Numbered from the stretch's first letter, positions 31,194-39,534 are shown. The stretch: 64,000 nucleotides of DNA from Thauera terpenica 58Eu (GCF_000443165.1 NZ_ATJV01000013.1:1-64000), one strand, 5' to 3'. The notes: generated by a model from the letters alone, not told the origin. Made by a program: numbers and translations.

Positions 31194-33257
31194 TCAGTCG
31201 TCCTTCTTGCGGCGCGGCTTGGAGGCGGAGTAAGGCGGATTCGACGGCCGCGCGGCCGGCTTGCCTGTGGTCGGGCCGTTGCGCTCATCACGGCGCTCTT
31301 CGCGGCGGGGGGCGGCTGGAGATTTCGTGCGATCGCGCTCCCAGGCGCCGCGCTGGGTGTCGCTCGCGGGGCGGCTCGGGCGCGACTCGAAGTCCGCCTT
31401 GTGCCCGAAGTCACGCTTCTTGTGCCAGCCGCCCTCACTGCGTTCGCCCTGCGGCGCGGCGTCGCGTGGCGGGCGGCGGCGTTCCGGGGTGGCAGCGGCC
31501 TCGGCTGCCGACAGCGGGCGAATGTTCAGCGCCATCTGACGCACACGGGTGCGCTTCAGGATGGCAAGCAGCTCGTCGGGCAGATTGGCGGGCAGCTCGA
31601 CCGTGGAGAAGTCGTCGAAGAGGTGGATCTGGCCGATGTACTTGCCTTCGATGCCACCTTCATTGGCGATGGCACCGACGATTTCCTTCGGGCTCGCGCC
31701 CTGGCTGCGGCCGACTTCGATGCGATAGCGCGCCAGCGCACCATCGGCAAAAGAGCGTCGCCGCGAGAGGATCTCGTCACGGTTGGGGCGTGGCGTGCGT
31801 TCGCGTGCGGCCCCGGTGGTGAAATGTTCTTCGCGCGGTGCGCGGCCGCCGCTGCTGGGCTCGGCGGTGGCCAGGTCCCAGCCACGCCCGGATTGTTCGA
31901 GCTGCAAGGGGCGCTCGCGCTGGGCGAGATAGGCGAGCGCGGCGGCAATTTCATGTACGTCGAGTTCGTTCTCTTCGGCGAGGCTGTTGACCACGTCCAT
32001 GTAGAAACCGAGCTCCTGCGCATTCACCGTTTCGACCACCTGGCGCTTGAACTGGGCGACGCGCAGATTGCTGACCTCCTCGCTGCTGGGCAGCGCAATC
32101 GGGGTGATCGGCTGCCGGGTGGCGCGCTCGATCATCTTCAGCATGCGGGTCTCGCGCGGCGCCACAAACAGGATCGCGACCCCCTCGCGTCCGGCACGGC
32201 CGGTGCGGCCGATGCGGTGCACATAGGCCTCGGTGTCGTACGGGATGTCGTAGTTGATGACGTGACTGACGCGCGGCACGTCGATGCCGCGTGCGGCCAC
32301 GTCAGTGGCGATGACGATGTCCAGGCTGCCATTCTTGAGCTGCTCGATCACGCGCTCGCGCAGACCCTGGGTCATGTCGCCATTGAGCGCCGCCGCTGCA
32401 TAGCCGCGCGCGGCGAGCTTGTCGGCGAGCTCTTCGGTGGCGATCTTGGTGCGCACGAAGACGAGGGCGGCGTCGAAGCTTTCTTCGGCGTCGAGGATGC
32501 GGGTCAGGGCATCGAGCTTGTCCACCCCGCGCACCAACCAGTAACGCTGGCTGGTCTTGGCAATGGTGGCGGTGGCGCTACGGATCTTGACTTCTTCGGG
32601 CGCGCGCAGATGGCGGCGGGCGACCTCGCGGATCACGTTCGGCATCGTCGCCGAAAACAGCGCGGTCTGGCGGTCTGCCGGCGTGTGCTCGAGGATCCAG
32701 TCGACGTCGTCAATGAAGCCCATGCGCAACATCTCGTCGGCCTCATCGAGCACGATGGCCTTGAGCGCATCGAGCTTGAGGCTTTCGCGCTCGAGGTGGT
32801 CCATCACGCGCCCCGGCGTACCGACGATGACCTGAGCGCCGCGCGAGAGCTGGCGCAACTGCACCACCATGCTCTGCCCGCCGTAGATCGGCAGCACATG
32901 GAAGTTCTTCAGGTGGCGCGCGTATTTGGCGAAGGCTTCTGCGACCTGGATCGCGAGCTCGCGCGTCGGCGTCAGCACCAGCACCTGCGGCCGGGTATCG
33001 GACAGATCCAGATTGGCAAGCATCGGCAGGGCGAAGGCTGCGGTCTTGCCGGTGCCGGTCTGGGCTTCGCCCAGGATGTCGCGTCCGGCGAGCAGCAGCG
33101 GAATGCACGCGGCCTGGATGGGTGAGGGCGTCTCATAACCGACGTCGGCCAGAGCGGACAGCAGGGCTGCGGGCAGATTGAGGTCGGAAAAGCGCACAGC
33201 GGCCCCCGGGCTGGCGGATTCGGGGCTGGCGGAGTCAGGCTGAGTGGATTCGGTCAT
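31194..33257 (-). CDS. deaD: DEAD-box ATP-dependent RNA helicase (DeaD/CsdA type)
   Basis: This 687-residue protein has all core helicase motifs: the Q-motif region FSDLNLPAALLSALADVGY, AQTGTGKT (Walker A), PTRELAIQ, TPGRVMDHL, VLDEADEM (DEAD), SATMP, IATDVAARGIDVP and HRIGRTGRAG. A dimerisation segment follows, then a DbpA-type RNA-binding domain near residues 480-560 (RYRIEVGRSQGASPKEIVGAI). The tail of about 120 residues is basic and rich in Arg, Pro and Ser. The family remodels structured RNA in cold shock and ribosome assembly. Its nearness to a cold-shock protein gene, transcribed on the same strand just upstream, fits that role. Confidence 0.93.
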   Translation of the reverse strand: MTESTQPDSASPESASPGAAVRFSDLNLPAALLSALADVGYETPSPIQAACIPLLLAGRDILGEAQTGTGKTAAFALPMLANLDLSDTRPQVLVLTPTRELAIQVAEAFAKYARHLKNFHVLPIYGGQSMVVQLRQLSRGAQVIVGTPGRVMDHLERESLKLDALKAIVLDEADEMLRMGFIDDVDWILEHTPADRQTALFSATMPNVIREVARRHLRAPEEVKIRSATATIAKTSQRYWLVRGVDKLDALTRILDAEESFDAALVFVRTKIATEELADKLAARGYAAAALNGDMTQGLRERVIEQLKNGSLDIVIATDVAARGIDVPRVSHVINYDIPYDTEAYVHRIGRTGRAGREGVAILFVAPRETRMLKMIERATRQPITPIALPSSEEVSNLRVAQFKRQVVETVNAQELGFYMDVVNSLAEENELDVHEIAAALAYLAQRERPLQLEQSGRGWDLATAEPSSGGRAPREEHFTTGAARERTPRPNRDEILSRRRSFADGALARYRIEVGRSQGASPKEIVGAIANEGGIEGKYIGQIHLFDDFSTVELPANLPDELLAILKRTRVRQMALNIRPLSAAEAAATPERRRPPRDAAPQGERSEGGWHKKRDFGHKADFESRPSRPASDTQRGAWERDRTKSPAAPRREERRDERNGPTTGKPAARPSNPPYSASKPRRKKDD

Positions 33258-33410
33258 GGCAGTCGTGCCGCGCGAGCGGCGATGTGCAGCGGCGCTGCGA
33301 AGTCGCGATTATCGGCGATTCCGGCGCAGCAAATGAAGAATGTGGCTTGTGACCACAACGGGGGTCGGCATGCGGGGTGTCGGCGGCCGGACATCGTGCA
33401 ACGCACGCTG

Positions 33411-33441
33411 CAAAAGCAAAAACGCGGCGCAAGGCCGCGTT
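33411..33441 (-). terminator. Rho-independent terminator of the cold-shock gene
   Basis: Read on the minus strand, AACGCGGC pairs with GCCGCGTT (33441-33434 with 33428-33421) around a 5-base loop. The stem is followed by a T-rich run (TTTGCTTTTG). It lies 38 bases past the cold-shock gene stop. Confidence 0.75.
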
Positions 33442-33478
33442 CTGGATCAATCGAAGGACGTCGGTGACGTCGTATCGA

Positions 33479-33688
33479 TTACAGCGGGCGGATGTTCGCC
33501 GCCTGCAGGCCCTTCGGGCCGGTCTTGACTTCGAATTCGACGCGCTGGTTTTCGGCCAGGCTCTTGAAGCCCTTGCTCTGAACTTCAGAGAAGTGGGCGA
33601 ACAGGTCGTCACCACCGTTTTCCGGGGTGATGAAGCCGAAGCCCTTGGCGTCGTTGAACCACTTGACGGTACCGGTTTGAGTGCTCAT
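33479..33688 (-). CDS. cspA: Cold-shock protein
   Basis: This 69-residue single cold-shock domain has both RNA-binding motifs: [12 protein letters not shown] (RNP1) and LFAHFSEVQ (RNP2). [12 protein letters not shown] at the start and [16 protein letters not shown] at the end complete it. Such proteins bind single-stranded RNA and act as chaperones. ATG 33688 was chosen because [11 protein letters not shown] is the usual family start; the frame extends to 33727. A long non-coding leader region upstream and a good terminator downstream suggest a monocistronic, leader-regulated mRNA. Confidence 0.95.
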   Translation of the reverse strand: MSTQTGTVKWFNDAKGFGFITPENGGDDLFAHFSEVQSKGFKSLAENQRVEFEVKTGPKGLQAANIRPL

Positions 33689-34009
33689 TTGCGTTCCGTA
33701 TAAAAAATGATTGGGCTCGCGCCCCAAAGTGCAGGAACGATCAAGAAACGTAATCCAGAGGAATCAGACCGGCACGCGTTCTCGTAGAACACGCTGGGTA
33801 ACCACCAGAACAACCACTGCTTGAATCGACTGCGAAGCGGACGATACACGTTTTCAGGTGTCCGGGGAATATTTTTTGTGCCGAAATTCGCACCCTTCGT
33901 GGCCTGTCGTGGTAAGCCTGCAAAGGCCTGTCGGCAAGGCCTCATGCATGTTCTGCGCAGCGCCACTGCTAAGGGATAATGCAGGCAACTTCAACGTGGT
34001 GATTCCAGC
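33689..34009. other. 321-bp divergent region; probable long cold-shock leader
   Basis: No gene is seen here. It separates the cold-shock gene (minus) from ylqF (plus). It is locally AT-richer than the flanks, including an AATATTTTTT stretch near 33868. Cold-shock genes commonly have leaders of 100-200 bases that refold with temperature, and this region could hold one; that is inference. On the plus strand a GATAAT near 33974 could be the ylqF -10 box. Confidence 0.45.
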
Positions 34010-34930
34010 ATGCCCATACAGTGGTTTCCCGGTCACATGGCCTCGGCGCGTAAAAAAGCCGCCGAGGCCATGGCGGCCATCGACGTCGTCATCGAGGTCG
34101 TCGATGCACGCCTGCCTGCGGCCAGCAGCAATCCGATGATTGCGCAATTACGGCAATTCCGTAATCGGCCCTGCCTCAAGCTGCTCAACAAGTCCGACCT
34201 GGCCGACCCGGCAGCGACACAGGCGTGGATGGATTTCTACAATCGTCAGCCTGGCGTCAAGGCGGTCGCCATCTCGGCGAAGAGCGCGGCCGAGGTCGCG
34301 CGCGTGCCCGCTCTGTGCCGACAGCTCGCGCCGCATCGCGATGACGGCACCAAGCCTCTGCGCATGATGATCATGGGCATCCCCAACGTCGGCAAATCGA
34401 CGCTGATGAATACGCTGCTCAAGCGCAAGGTCGCCAAAGTCGGCGACGAGCCCGCAGTCACCAAGCATCAGCAAACGCTGGATCTGGGGCCAGGCATGAC
34501 CCTGACCGATACGCCGGGGATGATGTGGCCAAAGATCGACTACGATCCGGACGGCTACATGCTGGCGGCAAGCCATGCGATTGGCCGCAATGCCGTCATC
34601 GACGAAGAGGTGGCGAGCTTTCTGGGCGGCATCCTGCTCGAGCGCTACCCGGCCCTGCTGGCGGCGCGCTACCGCATCGAGCCTGCGGCGCTCGATGCCC
34701 CAGCGTTGATCGAGGCCATCGGGCGTCGGCGTGGTTGTCTGGTCAAAGGCGGGGGGCTCGACCTGGAGAAGGCGTCCCTCATCCTGTTGCAGGATTACCG
34801 CGACGGCGCGCTCGGGCGCGTGAGCCTGGAGACACCGCAATCGCGTGCGCAGATGATCGCCACGGTTGATGCCGCGCGCGCCGAAGCCGTGCCGGACGAT
34901 CAGAGCGTGGATGAGGATGAGGACGATTGA
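34010..34930 (+). CDS. ylqF: Ribosome biogenesis GTPase YlqF (RbgA type)
   Basis: This 306-residue circularly permuted GTPase has the motif order G4 (NKSD, near residue 60), G1 (GIPNVGKST, near 122) and G3 (DTPGMMWPK, near 166). It starts with MPIQWFPGHMASARKKA, the usual YlqF/RbgA opening. The family assists maturation of the large ribosomal subunit. A short acidic tail (VDEDEDD) ends the protein. It is a single gene followed by a small gene on the opposite strand. Confidence 0.92.
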   Translation: MPIQWFPGHMASARKKAAEAMAAIDVVIEVVDARLPAASSNPMIAQLRQFRNRPCLKLLNKSDLADPAATQAWMDFYNRQPGVKAVAISAKSAAEVARVPALCRQLAPHRDDGTKPLRMMIMGIPNVGKSTLMNTLLKRKVAKVGDEPAVTKHQQTLDLGPGMTLTDTPGMMWPKIDYDPDGYMLAASHAIGRNAVIDEEVASFLGGILLERYPALLAARYRIEPAALDAPALIEAIGRRRGCLVKGGGLDLEKASLILLQDYRDGALGRVSLETPQSRAQMIATVDAARAEAVPDDQSVDEDEDD

Positions 34931-34953
34931 GCCTGGGTTGTCGCGCAGGCACG

Positions 34954-35169
34954 CTAAGCTGTGCTCGTGATGCGGACCCAGCACCGCCACTGACCACAGG
35001 CATTGCGCGGACCGCGCAGCGAACCATGCCAGGGGCCCTCATGACAGGCGCCGCGGCTGTTCGTCGGGTCGAGCTCCACCGTGCTCCCATCCTCGCCCAG
35101 CGTGCGCTGCCCGCCCCAGCGGTTGCAGGTGGGGCAGCGGCGGAGTTCAGCGAGCAGTGGCGCGGTCAT
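34954..35169 (-). CDS. Small cysteine-containing hypothetical protein
   Basis: This is a 71-residue frame from ATG 35169; ATG 35199 or GTG 35259 would lengthen it. It contains CPTCNRWGGQR, then RGACHEGPWHG and NACGQW, giving four spaced cysteines that could bind zinc. No function is known to me. The regular Cys, Gly and Trp pattern looks like a real coding sequence rather than a shadow frame, and nothing else convincing occupies this stretch. It converges with ylqF. No strong ribosome site is visible, so the start is uncertain. Confidence 0.5.
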   Translation of the reverse strand: MTAPLLAELRRCPTCNRWGGQRTLGEDGSTVELDPTNSRGACHEGPWHGSLRGPRNACGQWRCWVRITSTA

Positions 35170-35311
35170 GGGGGTGGCCCGGATGGTCGAGGACGGCATG
35201 GTGATGGATGGTGCAATGATAAGCAGCTCGCGCCGTACTTGAGCGTGCGGGCCGAGCACGATCGAGATTGCCTGTCAGCGCGCTTCTTTTTGTGGGTTTT
35301 GTCGAAAGTGC

Positions 35312-35340
35312 TTGTATTGATGGTCTAGATTGTTTATAGT
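35312..35340 (+). promoter_or_regulatory. Putative sigma-70 promoter of tRNA-fMet
   Basis: TTGTAT (35312-35317) and TATAGT (35335-35340) are spaced by 17 bases. They end 13 bases before the first tRNA base. Confidence 0.6.
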
Positions 35341-35353
35341 TCTGTTTCTCCGA

Positions 35354-35431
<78 letters not shown>

Positions 35432-35442
35432 AAAAAGTCATT

Positions 35443-35475
35443 AAAGCCAATCACTTAACGGTGGTTGGCTTTTTT
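35443..35475 (+). terminator. Rho-independent terminator of tRNA-fMet
   Basis: AAAGCCAATCAC (35443-35454) pairs with GTGGTTGGCTTT (35461-35472) with one wobble pair and a 6-base loop. It ends in a run of six T. It begins 12 bases after the tRNA. Confidence 0.85.
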
Positions 35476-35644
35476 GCGTTTGGGTGTCGTGGGCACGGTG
35501 TTCATCTTGTGCCCAGAGGGGGGCACGCCGGTCGGCGCTTGGAGTTCTGAGCGCAGGCACACACGGCTCTTGTTGCCCGTGCCGTCATGCTTTCTTGCCA
35601 AGCCAGGGGGGCTTCATGGGGCTTTTAACTCCCCTTTGGCTGCG

Positions 35645-35842
35645 CTATTCCTCGTTGCTGGCAAGCGTGCTGGAGTTCTCGTCACCCGTCGTTCTATCGG
35701 GGATGTATTCAAGAAGTTCACCCAGCGAGCAATCCAGATACCTGCACAGTTCGTTCAGGACGTCGAGTTCGAGTCGCTCCGCGGTCTCGTGATAGAGACG
35801 GGTGAGCGTTCCGCGATTGAGACCAGTCATGGCATACTGCAT
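35645..35842 (-). pseudogene. 5'-truncated XRE/Cro-CI-type helix-turn-helix regulator
   Basis: The 65-residue frame starts MQYAMTGLNRGTLTRLYHE and continues VLNELCRYLDCSLGELLEYIPD. This is the second half of the small Cro/CI-type domain, with recognition helix and last helices. Complete relatives have about 20-30 more residues before the TGLNRGTL segment, forming the first helices. Here an in-frame TGA lies two codons upstream of the ATG. The gene therefore looks cut at its 5' end exactly where the AbiEi gene begins on the other strand. It could still be expressed as a short protein. Confidence 0.55.
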
Positions 35843-35866
35843 GAAACGTCAACGAGGATTCTGACA

Positions 35867-36484
35867 GTGCCCGCCACTGCTTCTGCCGATCTCTCCCGCC
35901 TGGGTCAGGGCACCCGGCTGCATGCCGGCAAGGTATTCCGCCGCAAGGACCTTGCCGCCTCGCTGCCCAGTGTGGACCGCGAATTGGGCAGGGCGCTCAA
36001 GGCTGGCCTGGTGCGCCGCGTGGCGCAGGGGCTGTACTACGTCCCACGGCACACCCCCTTCGGCGAAGTGCCACCCAGAGAGGAGGAACTGGTCCGCAGC
36101 TTTCTCGACGATGACCACTTCCTGCTCTTCAACCCCAGCGTGTATAACAGTCTTGGCCTGGGCACCACCCAGCTTTACCGCAGCAGCGTGGTGTACAACC
36201 ACAAGCGCCATGGCCTCTTCACGCTTGCCGGGTTCGAATTCGATTTTCGCGTCAAGCCGCGCTTTCCTGCGCGCGATCAGGTCAGCCGCGAATACCTGCT
36301 GGTCGACATGCTCAACAACCTCGACCAGCTCGCTGAGGACCCGGATGTGCTGCTCGTCGCCGTGCGTCGCAAGCTCGATAGCTTCGACGCCGCACGCCTG
36401 GAGCAGGCGCTGCGCGACTACGGCTCGGCCCGCACACGCCGCCTGTTTCGCCAATGGATGAGCGAGCACGATGCCCAGGGCTGA
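35867..36484 (+). CDS. abiEi: AbiEi-type antitoxin / transcriptional regulator (type IV toxin-antitoxin)
   Basis: From GTG 35867 this encodes 205 residues. The N-terminal part looks like a winged helix (RRKDLAASLPSVDRELGRALKAGLVRRVAQGLYYVP). The C-terminal domain has FNPSVYNSLGLGTTQLYRSSVVYNHKRHG in adjoining pieces and a Leu/Arg-rich end. This layout and its partner fit the AbiEi antitoxin family, which represses its own promoter and neutralises AbiEii without direct contact. No ATG is available between the upstream open frame and the domain; GAGG lies 9 bases before the GTG. The stop overlaps the abiEii start by 14 bases. Confidence 0.75.
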   Translation: MPATASADLSRLGQGTRLHAGKVFRRKDLAASLPSVDRELGRALKAGLVRRVAQGLYYVPRHTPFGEVPPREEELVRSFLDDDHFLLFNPSVYNSLGLGTTQLYRSSVVYNHKRHGLFTLAGFEFDFRVKPRFPARDQVSREYLLVDMLNNLDQLAEDPDVLLVAVRRKLDSFDAARLEQALRDYGSARTRRLFRQWMSEHDAQG

Positions 36485-37460
36485 AGCTGCAACGCCAGTC
36501 GTGGGCTTCCTGCACGAGCACCCCAACTTCGTGGACTTGCTGCGTCAACTCGCCCAGCAAACCGGCATCGCCACCTACCTGATCGAAAAGGACTACTGGC
36601 TCATGCATGGCCTGTGGGCCTTGCAACAGCAAGGCTGGCAATTCCAGCTCAAGGGCGGCACCTCGCTGTCCAAAGGCTTTGGCATCATCCAGCGCTTCTC
36701 CGAAGACATCGACCTGCGCATCGAGCCGCCCGCTGGGCAGCAGGTGAAGACCGGCAAGAATCAGGACAAGCCCGCACACATCAAATCGCGCCAGCAGTAT
36801 TTCGATTGGCTGGCGACCGAGATCCGTGCCCGCCCGCTGCCCGGCTTCGAGTCGGTCGAGCGCGATACCGAATACGACGACCCCAAATGCCGGGGCGCCG
36901 GCATCCGCCTGCATTACCCGGTGCTTACCGATTACCTCCCCGGCATCAAGGAAGGCATCTTGCTCGAGGTCGGTTTCGACGACACCGCGCCCAACACCCC
37001 CTGCCTGATCAGCGCCTGGGCAGTCGATGCCGCGCTCTCCAGCCCGGTGCAGGTCATCGACAACCGGGCGGTGGATGTGCCGTGCTACAGCCCGGCCTAC
37101 ACCTTCGTCGAAAAGCTGCAGACCGTCTCCACCAAGTTCCGCCTGCAGCAGGCCGCTGATCCTGACGCACCCTTCCCGAAGAACTTCCTGCGTCATTACT
37201 ACGACTTGTATTGCCTGCTGGCCCACCCCGAGGTGCTGGCCTTCATCGGCACGGCGGAATACGCGCTGCGCAAGCAGCAACGCTTCCGGAGCGGCGACGA
37301 ACTCAACATCGCGCGCAACCCGGCGTTCACCTTGATCGACCCGGCCGTGCGAGCGCGCTACCAGCACAAGTACGAGGAAACTGCCGGTCTCTACTACGCC
37401 GGCCAGGTGCCGTTTGCCACCATCCTCGCGCGCATCGCCGAACACATCGACCGTCTCTGA
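36471..37460 (+). CDS. abiEii: AbiEii/AbiGii-family nucleotidyltransferase toxin
   Basis: This 329-residue protein has the AbiEii signature: IEKDYWLMHGLWAL near residue 42, then LKGGTSLSKGFGIIQRFSEDIDLRI near 62-86 in adjoining blocks. The GGTSLSK and DID residues form the nucleotidyltransferase site, and FRLQQAADPDAPFPKNFLRHYYDLYCLL near 225-250 is also typical. Family members add nucleotides to RNA targets such as tRNA ends and so arrest growth, giving abortive infection against phage. Key residues are intact, so it is probably functional. It overlaps abiEi by 14 bases and ends 20 bases before the truncated sodC stop. Confidence 0.85.
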   Translation: MPRAEAATPVVGFLHEHPNFVDLLRQLAQQTGIATYLIEKDYWLMHGLWALQQQGWQFQLKGGTSLSKGFGIIQRFSEDIDLRIEPPAGQQVKTGKNQDKPAHIKSRQQYFDWLATEIRARPLPGFESVERDTEYDDPKCRGAGIRLHYPVLTDYLPGIKEGILLEVGFDDTAPNTPCLISAWAVDAALSSPVQVIDNRAVDVPCYSPAYTFVEKLQTVSTKFRLQQAADPDAPFPKNFLRHYYDLYCLLAHPEVLAFIGTAEYALRKQQRFRSGDELNIARNPAFTLIDPAVRARYQHKYEETAGLYYAGQVPFATILARIAEHIDRL

Positions 37461-37479
37461 GCCATGGACAAAGCCAAAC

Positions 37480-37803
37480 TCAAAACGGGCTTTCGGCGTT
37501 CAGCAGGCCATGCTTTTTTCCGTCCGGATTCAGGTGACCCTTGGAGGCGACAAAGCCCTTGTCCGTGTCCGCGCAGGTGCCGACGCTGTGGATGTGAACG
37601 CCTTTCGGACCGGGTGGGAGGCCCTTGGCAGAAACATGGATGAGCACGCCCTGCGGGCCTTCGATGAAGGTGGCAGTGCCGACGCTCTGTCCCTGGCGGT
37701 CGATGAGGGTGGCCGAGGCAGGCTCTGTTGCTTGGTCCGTGGCTGAGGCGGTGCTGGCGAGGACAAGTAGAATGCAGGTCGCGAAGAGACGGTGTGTGCT
37801 CAT
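37480..37803 (-). pseudogene. sodC: 3'-truncated Cu,Zn superoxide dismutase
   Basis: From ATG 37803 there are 107 residues with a signal peptide (MSTHRLFATCILLVLAS) and the first SodC half. Copper ligands lie in GVHIHSVGTC and further ligands in KGHLNPDGKKHGLLN. Complete enzymes are about 170 residues and continue with an HAGDLPN-type segment, the zinc-ligand Asp, a late copper His and the second disulfide Cys. Here the frame ends right after NAESPF. About 65 residues are missing, so the protein should be inactive. The break lies next to the AbiE gene pair, which suggests an insertion-deletion event. A good GAGGGAG ribosome site remains. Confidence 0.8.
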
Positions 37804-37947
37804 GGCGGAGCTCCCTCGGTAATGGATCGAGTCATGATCATACTCATCATTCATGCCTCTCTCAGGCCAAGCTCGGCCGCAACGGCCCGTTTGGCGCGCA
37901 CGGGTGCTTGCCCGTAACATCGCTGCCAACATTCACGGAGAAAAAAC

Positions 37948-39534
37948 ATGGCGTCTTCCGCCGACAGCATCAACATGGCGCTTTATTGCGACTTCGAGAA
38001 CGTGGCGCTTGGCGTGCGTGATGCCAACTACGACAAATTCGACATCAGCCGCGTCCTTGAGCGCTTGCTGCTCAAGGGCAACATCGTCGTCAAGAAGGCC
38101 TATTGCGACTGGGACCGTTACAAGAGCTTCAAGGCCTCGATGCACGAGGCCAACTTCGAGCTGATCGAGATTCCGCACCTGCGCCAGTCGGGCAAGAATT
38201 CGGCCGACATCCGTCTCGTCGTCGATGCGCTCGACCTGTGCTACACCAAGTCGCATGTCGATACCTTCGTCATCATCAGCGGTGACTCCGACTTCTCGCC
38301 GCTGGTGTCCAAGCTGCGCGAGAACGCGAAACAGGTGATCGGCGTGGGCGTGAAGCAGTCCACTTCTGATCTGCTCATCGCCAACTGCGATGAATTCATC
38401 TTTTACGACGACCTGGTGCGTGACAGTCAGCGTGCGGCCAAGCGCGACACGCGCGATGCGCAGTCGGCGCCGAAGCGTTCGCCCGAGGAGGACAAGCGGC
38501 GCAAGGAAGAGCTGGAGAGCCGCCGTGGCAAGGGTATCGAGATTGCGGTCGAGACCTTCGATGCCTTGATGTCCGAGCGTGGTGACAGCGGCAAGATCTG
38601 GGCTTCGATGCTGAAGGAAGCCATCAAGCGTCGTCGGCCGGATTTCAGTGAAGGTGCCTTCGGTTTCCGCGCTTTCGGCAATCTGCTGGAGGAGGCCCAG
38701 GCGCGCGGACTGCTGGTCGTGGGCCGTGATGAGAAGTCGGGTGCGTATGTCCATCGCCCCGCCGTGACCGCGTCCGAGTCCGAACTGAACTCGAACAGCG
38801 ATGCCGGTGATTCCCATAACGGTACAGTGCTCACGCCTGATGCTGCGGGCAGGCCCGAGCCTGCCGATGGTGCTCAGGTCTCCAATGGGCGCAAGAGCAC
38901 GCGTGGCCGCGGTACAGGCGGACGCAAGGCGAGGCTTGAGGAGAAAGACGTTGCGCCCGCTGAGGTGGCAGAGGTGGCGCCCGCGCCTGCGATTGCAGCA
39001 CAGCCAGCGGCAGCGCCGGCCGCTACTGCCGCTGTGTCCGAGACCGCAGCTGTCGAGACCGCAGCTGTCGAGACCGCAGCTGTCGAGACTGCAGCCGGGG
39101 CCGAGCCGGCCGTCGTGGGCGATGAGCCTGCGCCGCGGCGCGCGCCGGCTGCCGCGAAGGGGCGGGGTCGCTCCAGCGCACGGGGGCGCAAGGACGCAAG
39201 TGCAGAGTCCGGGAACGGAGAGGCCGGGGGTGGTAAGGAAGAAAAGGGGGAGGCGGTGATTTCCGCACAGGTGTCCGCCGCCCCGGCTGCAGCCGACGCT
39301 CCGGCCGCAGCGCCCCGAAACCCTCGCACGCGCCGCCCGGCCGCCACTCCGCCAGCAGTCGTCGAACAGGCGCCAGCAGCCATCGAGCAAGGACCCGCAG
39401 TGGTCGAACAGGCGCCAGTGGTGGTGGAGCAAGATGCAGGGGGCGGTGCGGCTGCAAGCGCGGCGGTGGCAAAGAAGCCTGCTGCGCGCCGTCGTACGCG
39501 CAAACCGGCCGAGACGGCGGGCGAGGGCGAGTGA
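37948..39534 (+). CDS. NYN-domain / OST-HTH (LOTUS) RNA-binding protein with low-complexity tail
   Basis: This 528-residue protein has an N-terminal NYN (PIN-like, LabA/DUF88) domain. Acidic residues lie in ALYCDFENVALG near residue 15, NSADIRLVVDALDL near 87 and IISGDSDFSPL near 110, as expected for a metal-dependent RNase fold. A basic linker follows, then an OST-HTH/LOTUS-like domain near 205-275 (SGKIWASMLKEAIKRRRPDF). The remaining 250 residues are Ala/Pro/Glu-rich with short repeats and basic RGR patches. Such proteins are thought to cut or regulate RNA; the tail may bind nucleic acid or partners. The ATG at 37948 follows CGGAG. It is divergent from the sodC remnant. Confidence 0.88.
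   Translation: MASSADSINMALYCDFENVALGVRDANYDKFDISRVLERLLLKGNIVVKKAYCDWDRYKSFKASMHEANFELIEIPHLRQSGKNSADIRLVVDALDLCYTKSHVDTFVIISGDSDFSPLVSKLRENAKQVIGVGVKQSTSDLLIANCDEFIFYDDLVRDSQRAAKRDTRDAQSAPKRSPEEDKRRKEELESRRGKGIEIAVETFDALMSERGDSGKIWASMLKEAIKRRRPDFSEGAFGFRAFGNLLEEAQARGLLVVGRDEKSGAYVHRPAVTASESELNSNSDAGDSHNGTVLTPDAAGRPEPADGAQVSNGRKSTRGRGTGGRKARLEEKDVAPAEVAEVAPAPAIAAQPAAAPAATAAVSETAAVETAAVETAAVETAAGAEPAVVGDEPAPRRAPAAAKGRGRSSARGRKDASAESGNGEAGGGKEEKGEAVISAQVSAAPAAADAPAAAPRNPRTRRPAATPPAVVEQAPAAIEQGPAVVEQAPVVVEQDAGGGAAASAAVAKKPAARRRTRKPAETAGEGE
39046..39090 (+). repeat. Three tandem 15-bp repeats inside the NYN gene
   Basis: The unit GCAGCTGTCGAGACC occurs three times in a row (39046, 39061, 39076; the last ends in T) and encodes AAVET repeats. 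A related 16-base unit, GTCGAACAGGCGCCAG, occurs at 39361 and 39403. Such repeats can expand or contract by slippage without breaking the frame. Confidence 0.85.

Noticed and set aside
31092-33125. 677-residue plus-strand frame opposite the DEAD-box helicase
   Set aside because: The minus strand holds all helicase motifs; the plus frame is low-complexity Gly/Ala/Leu/Asp sequence.
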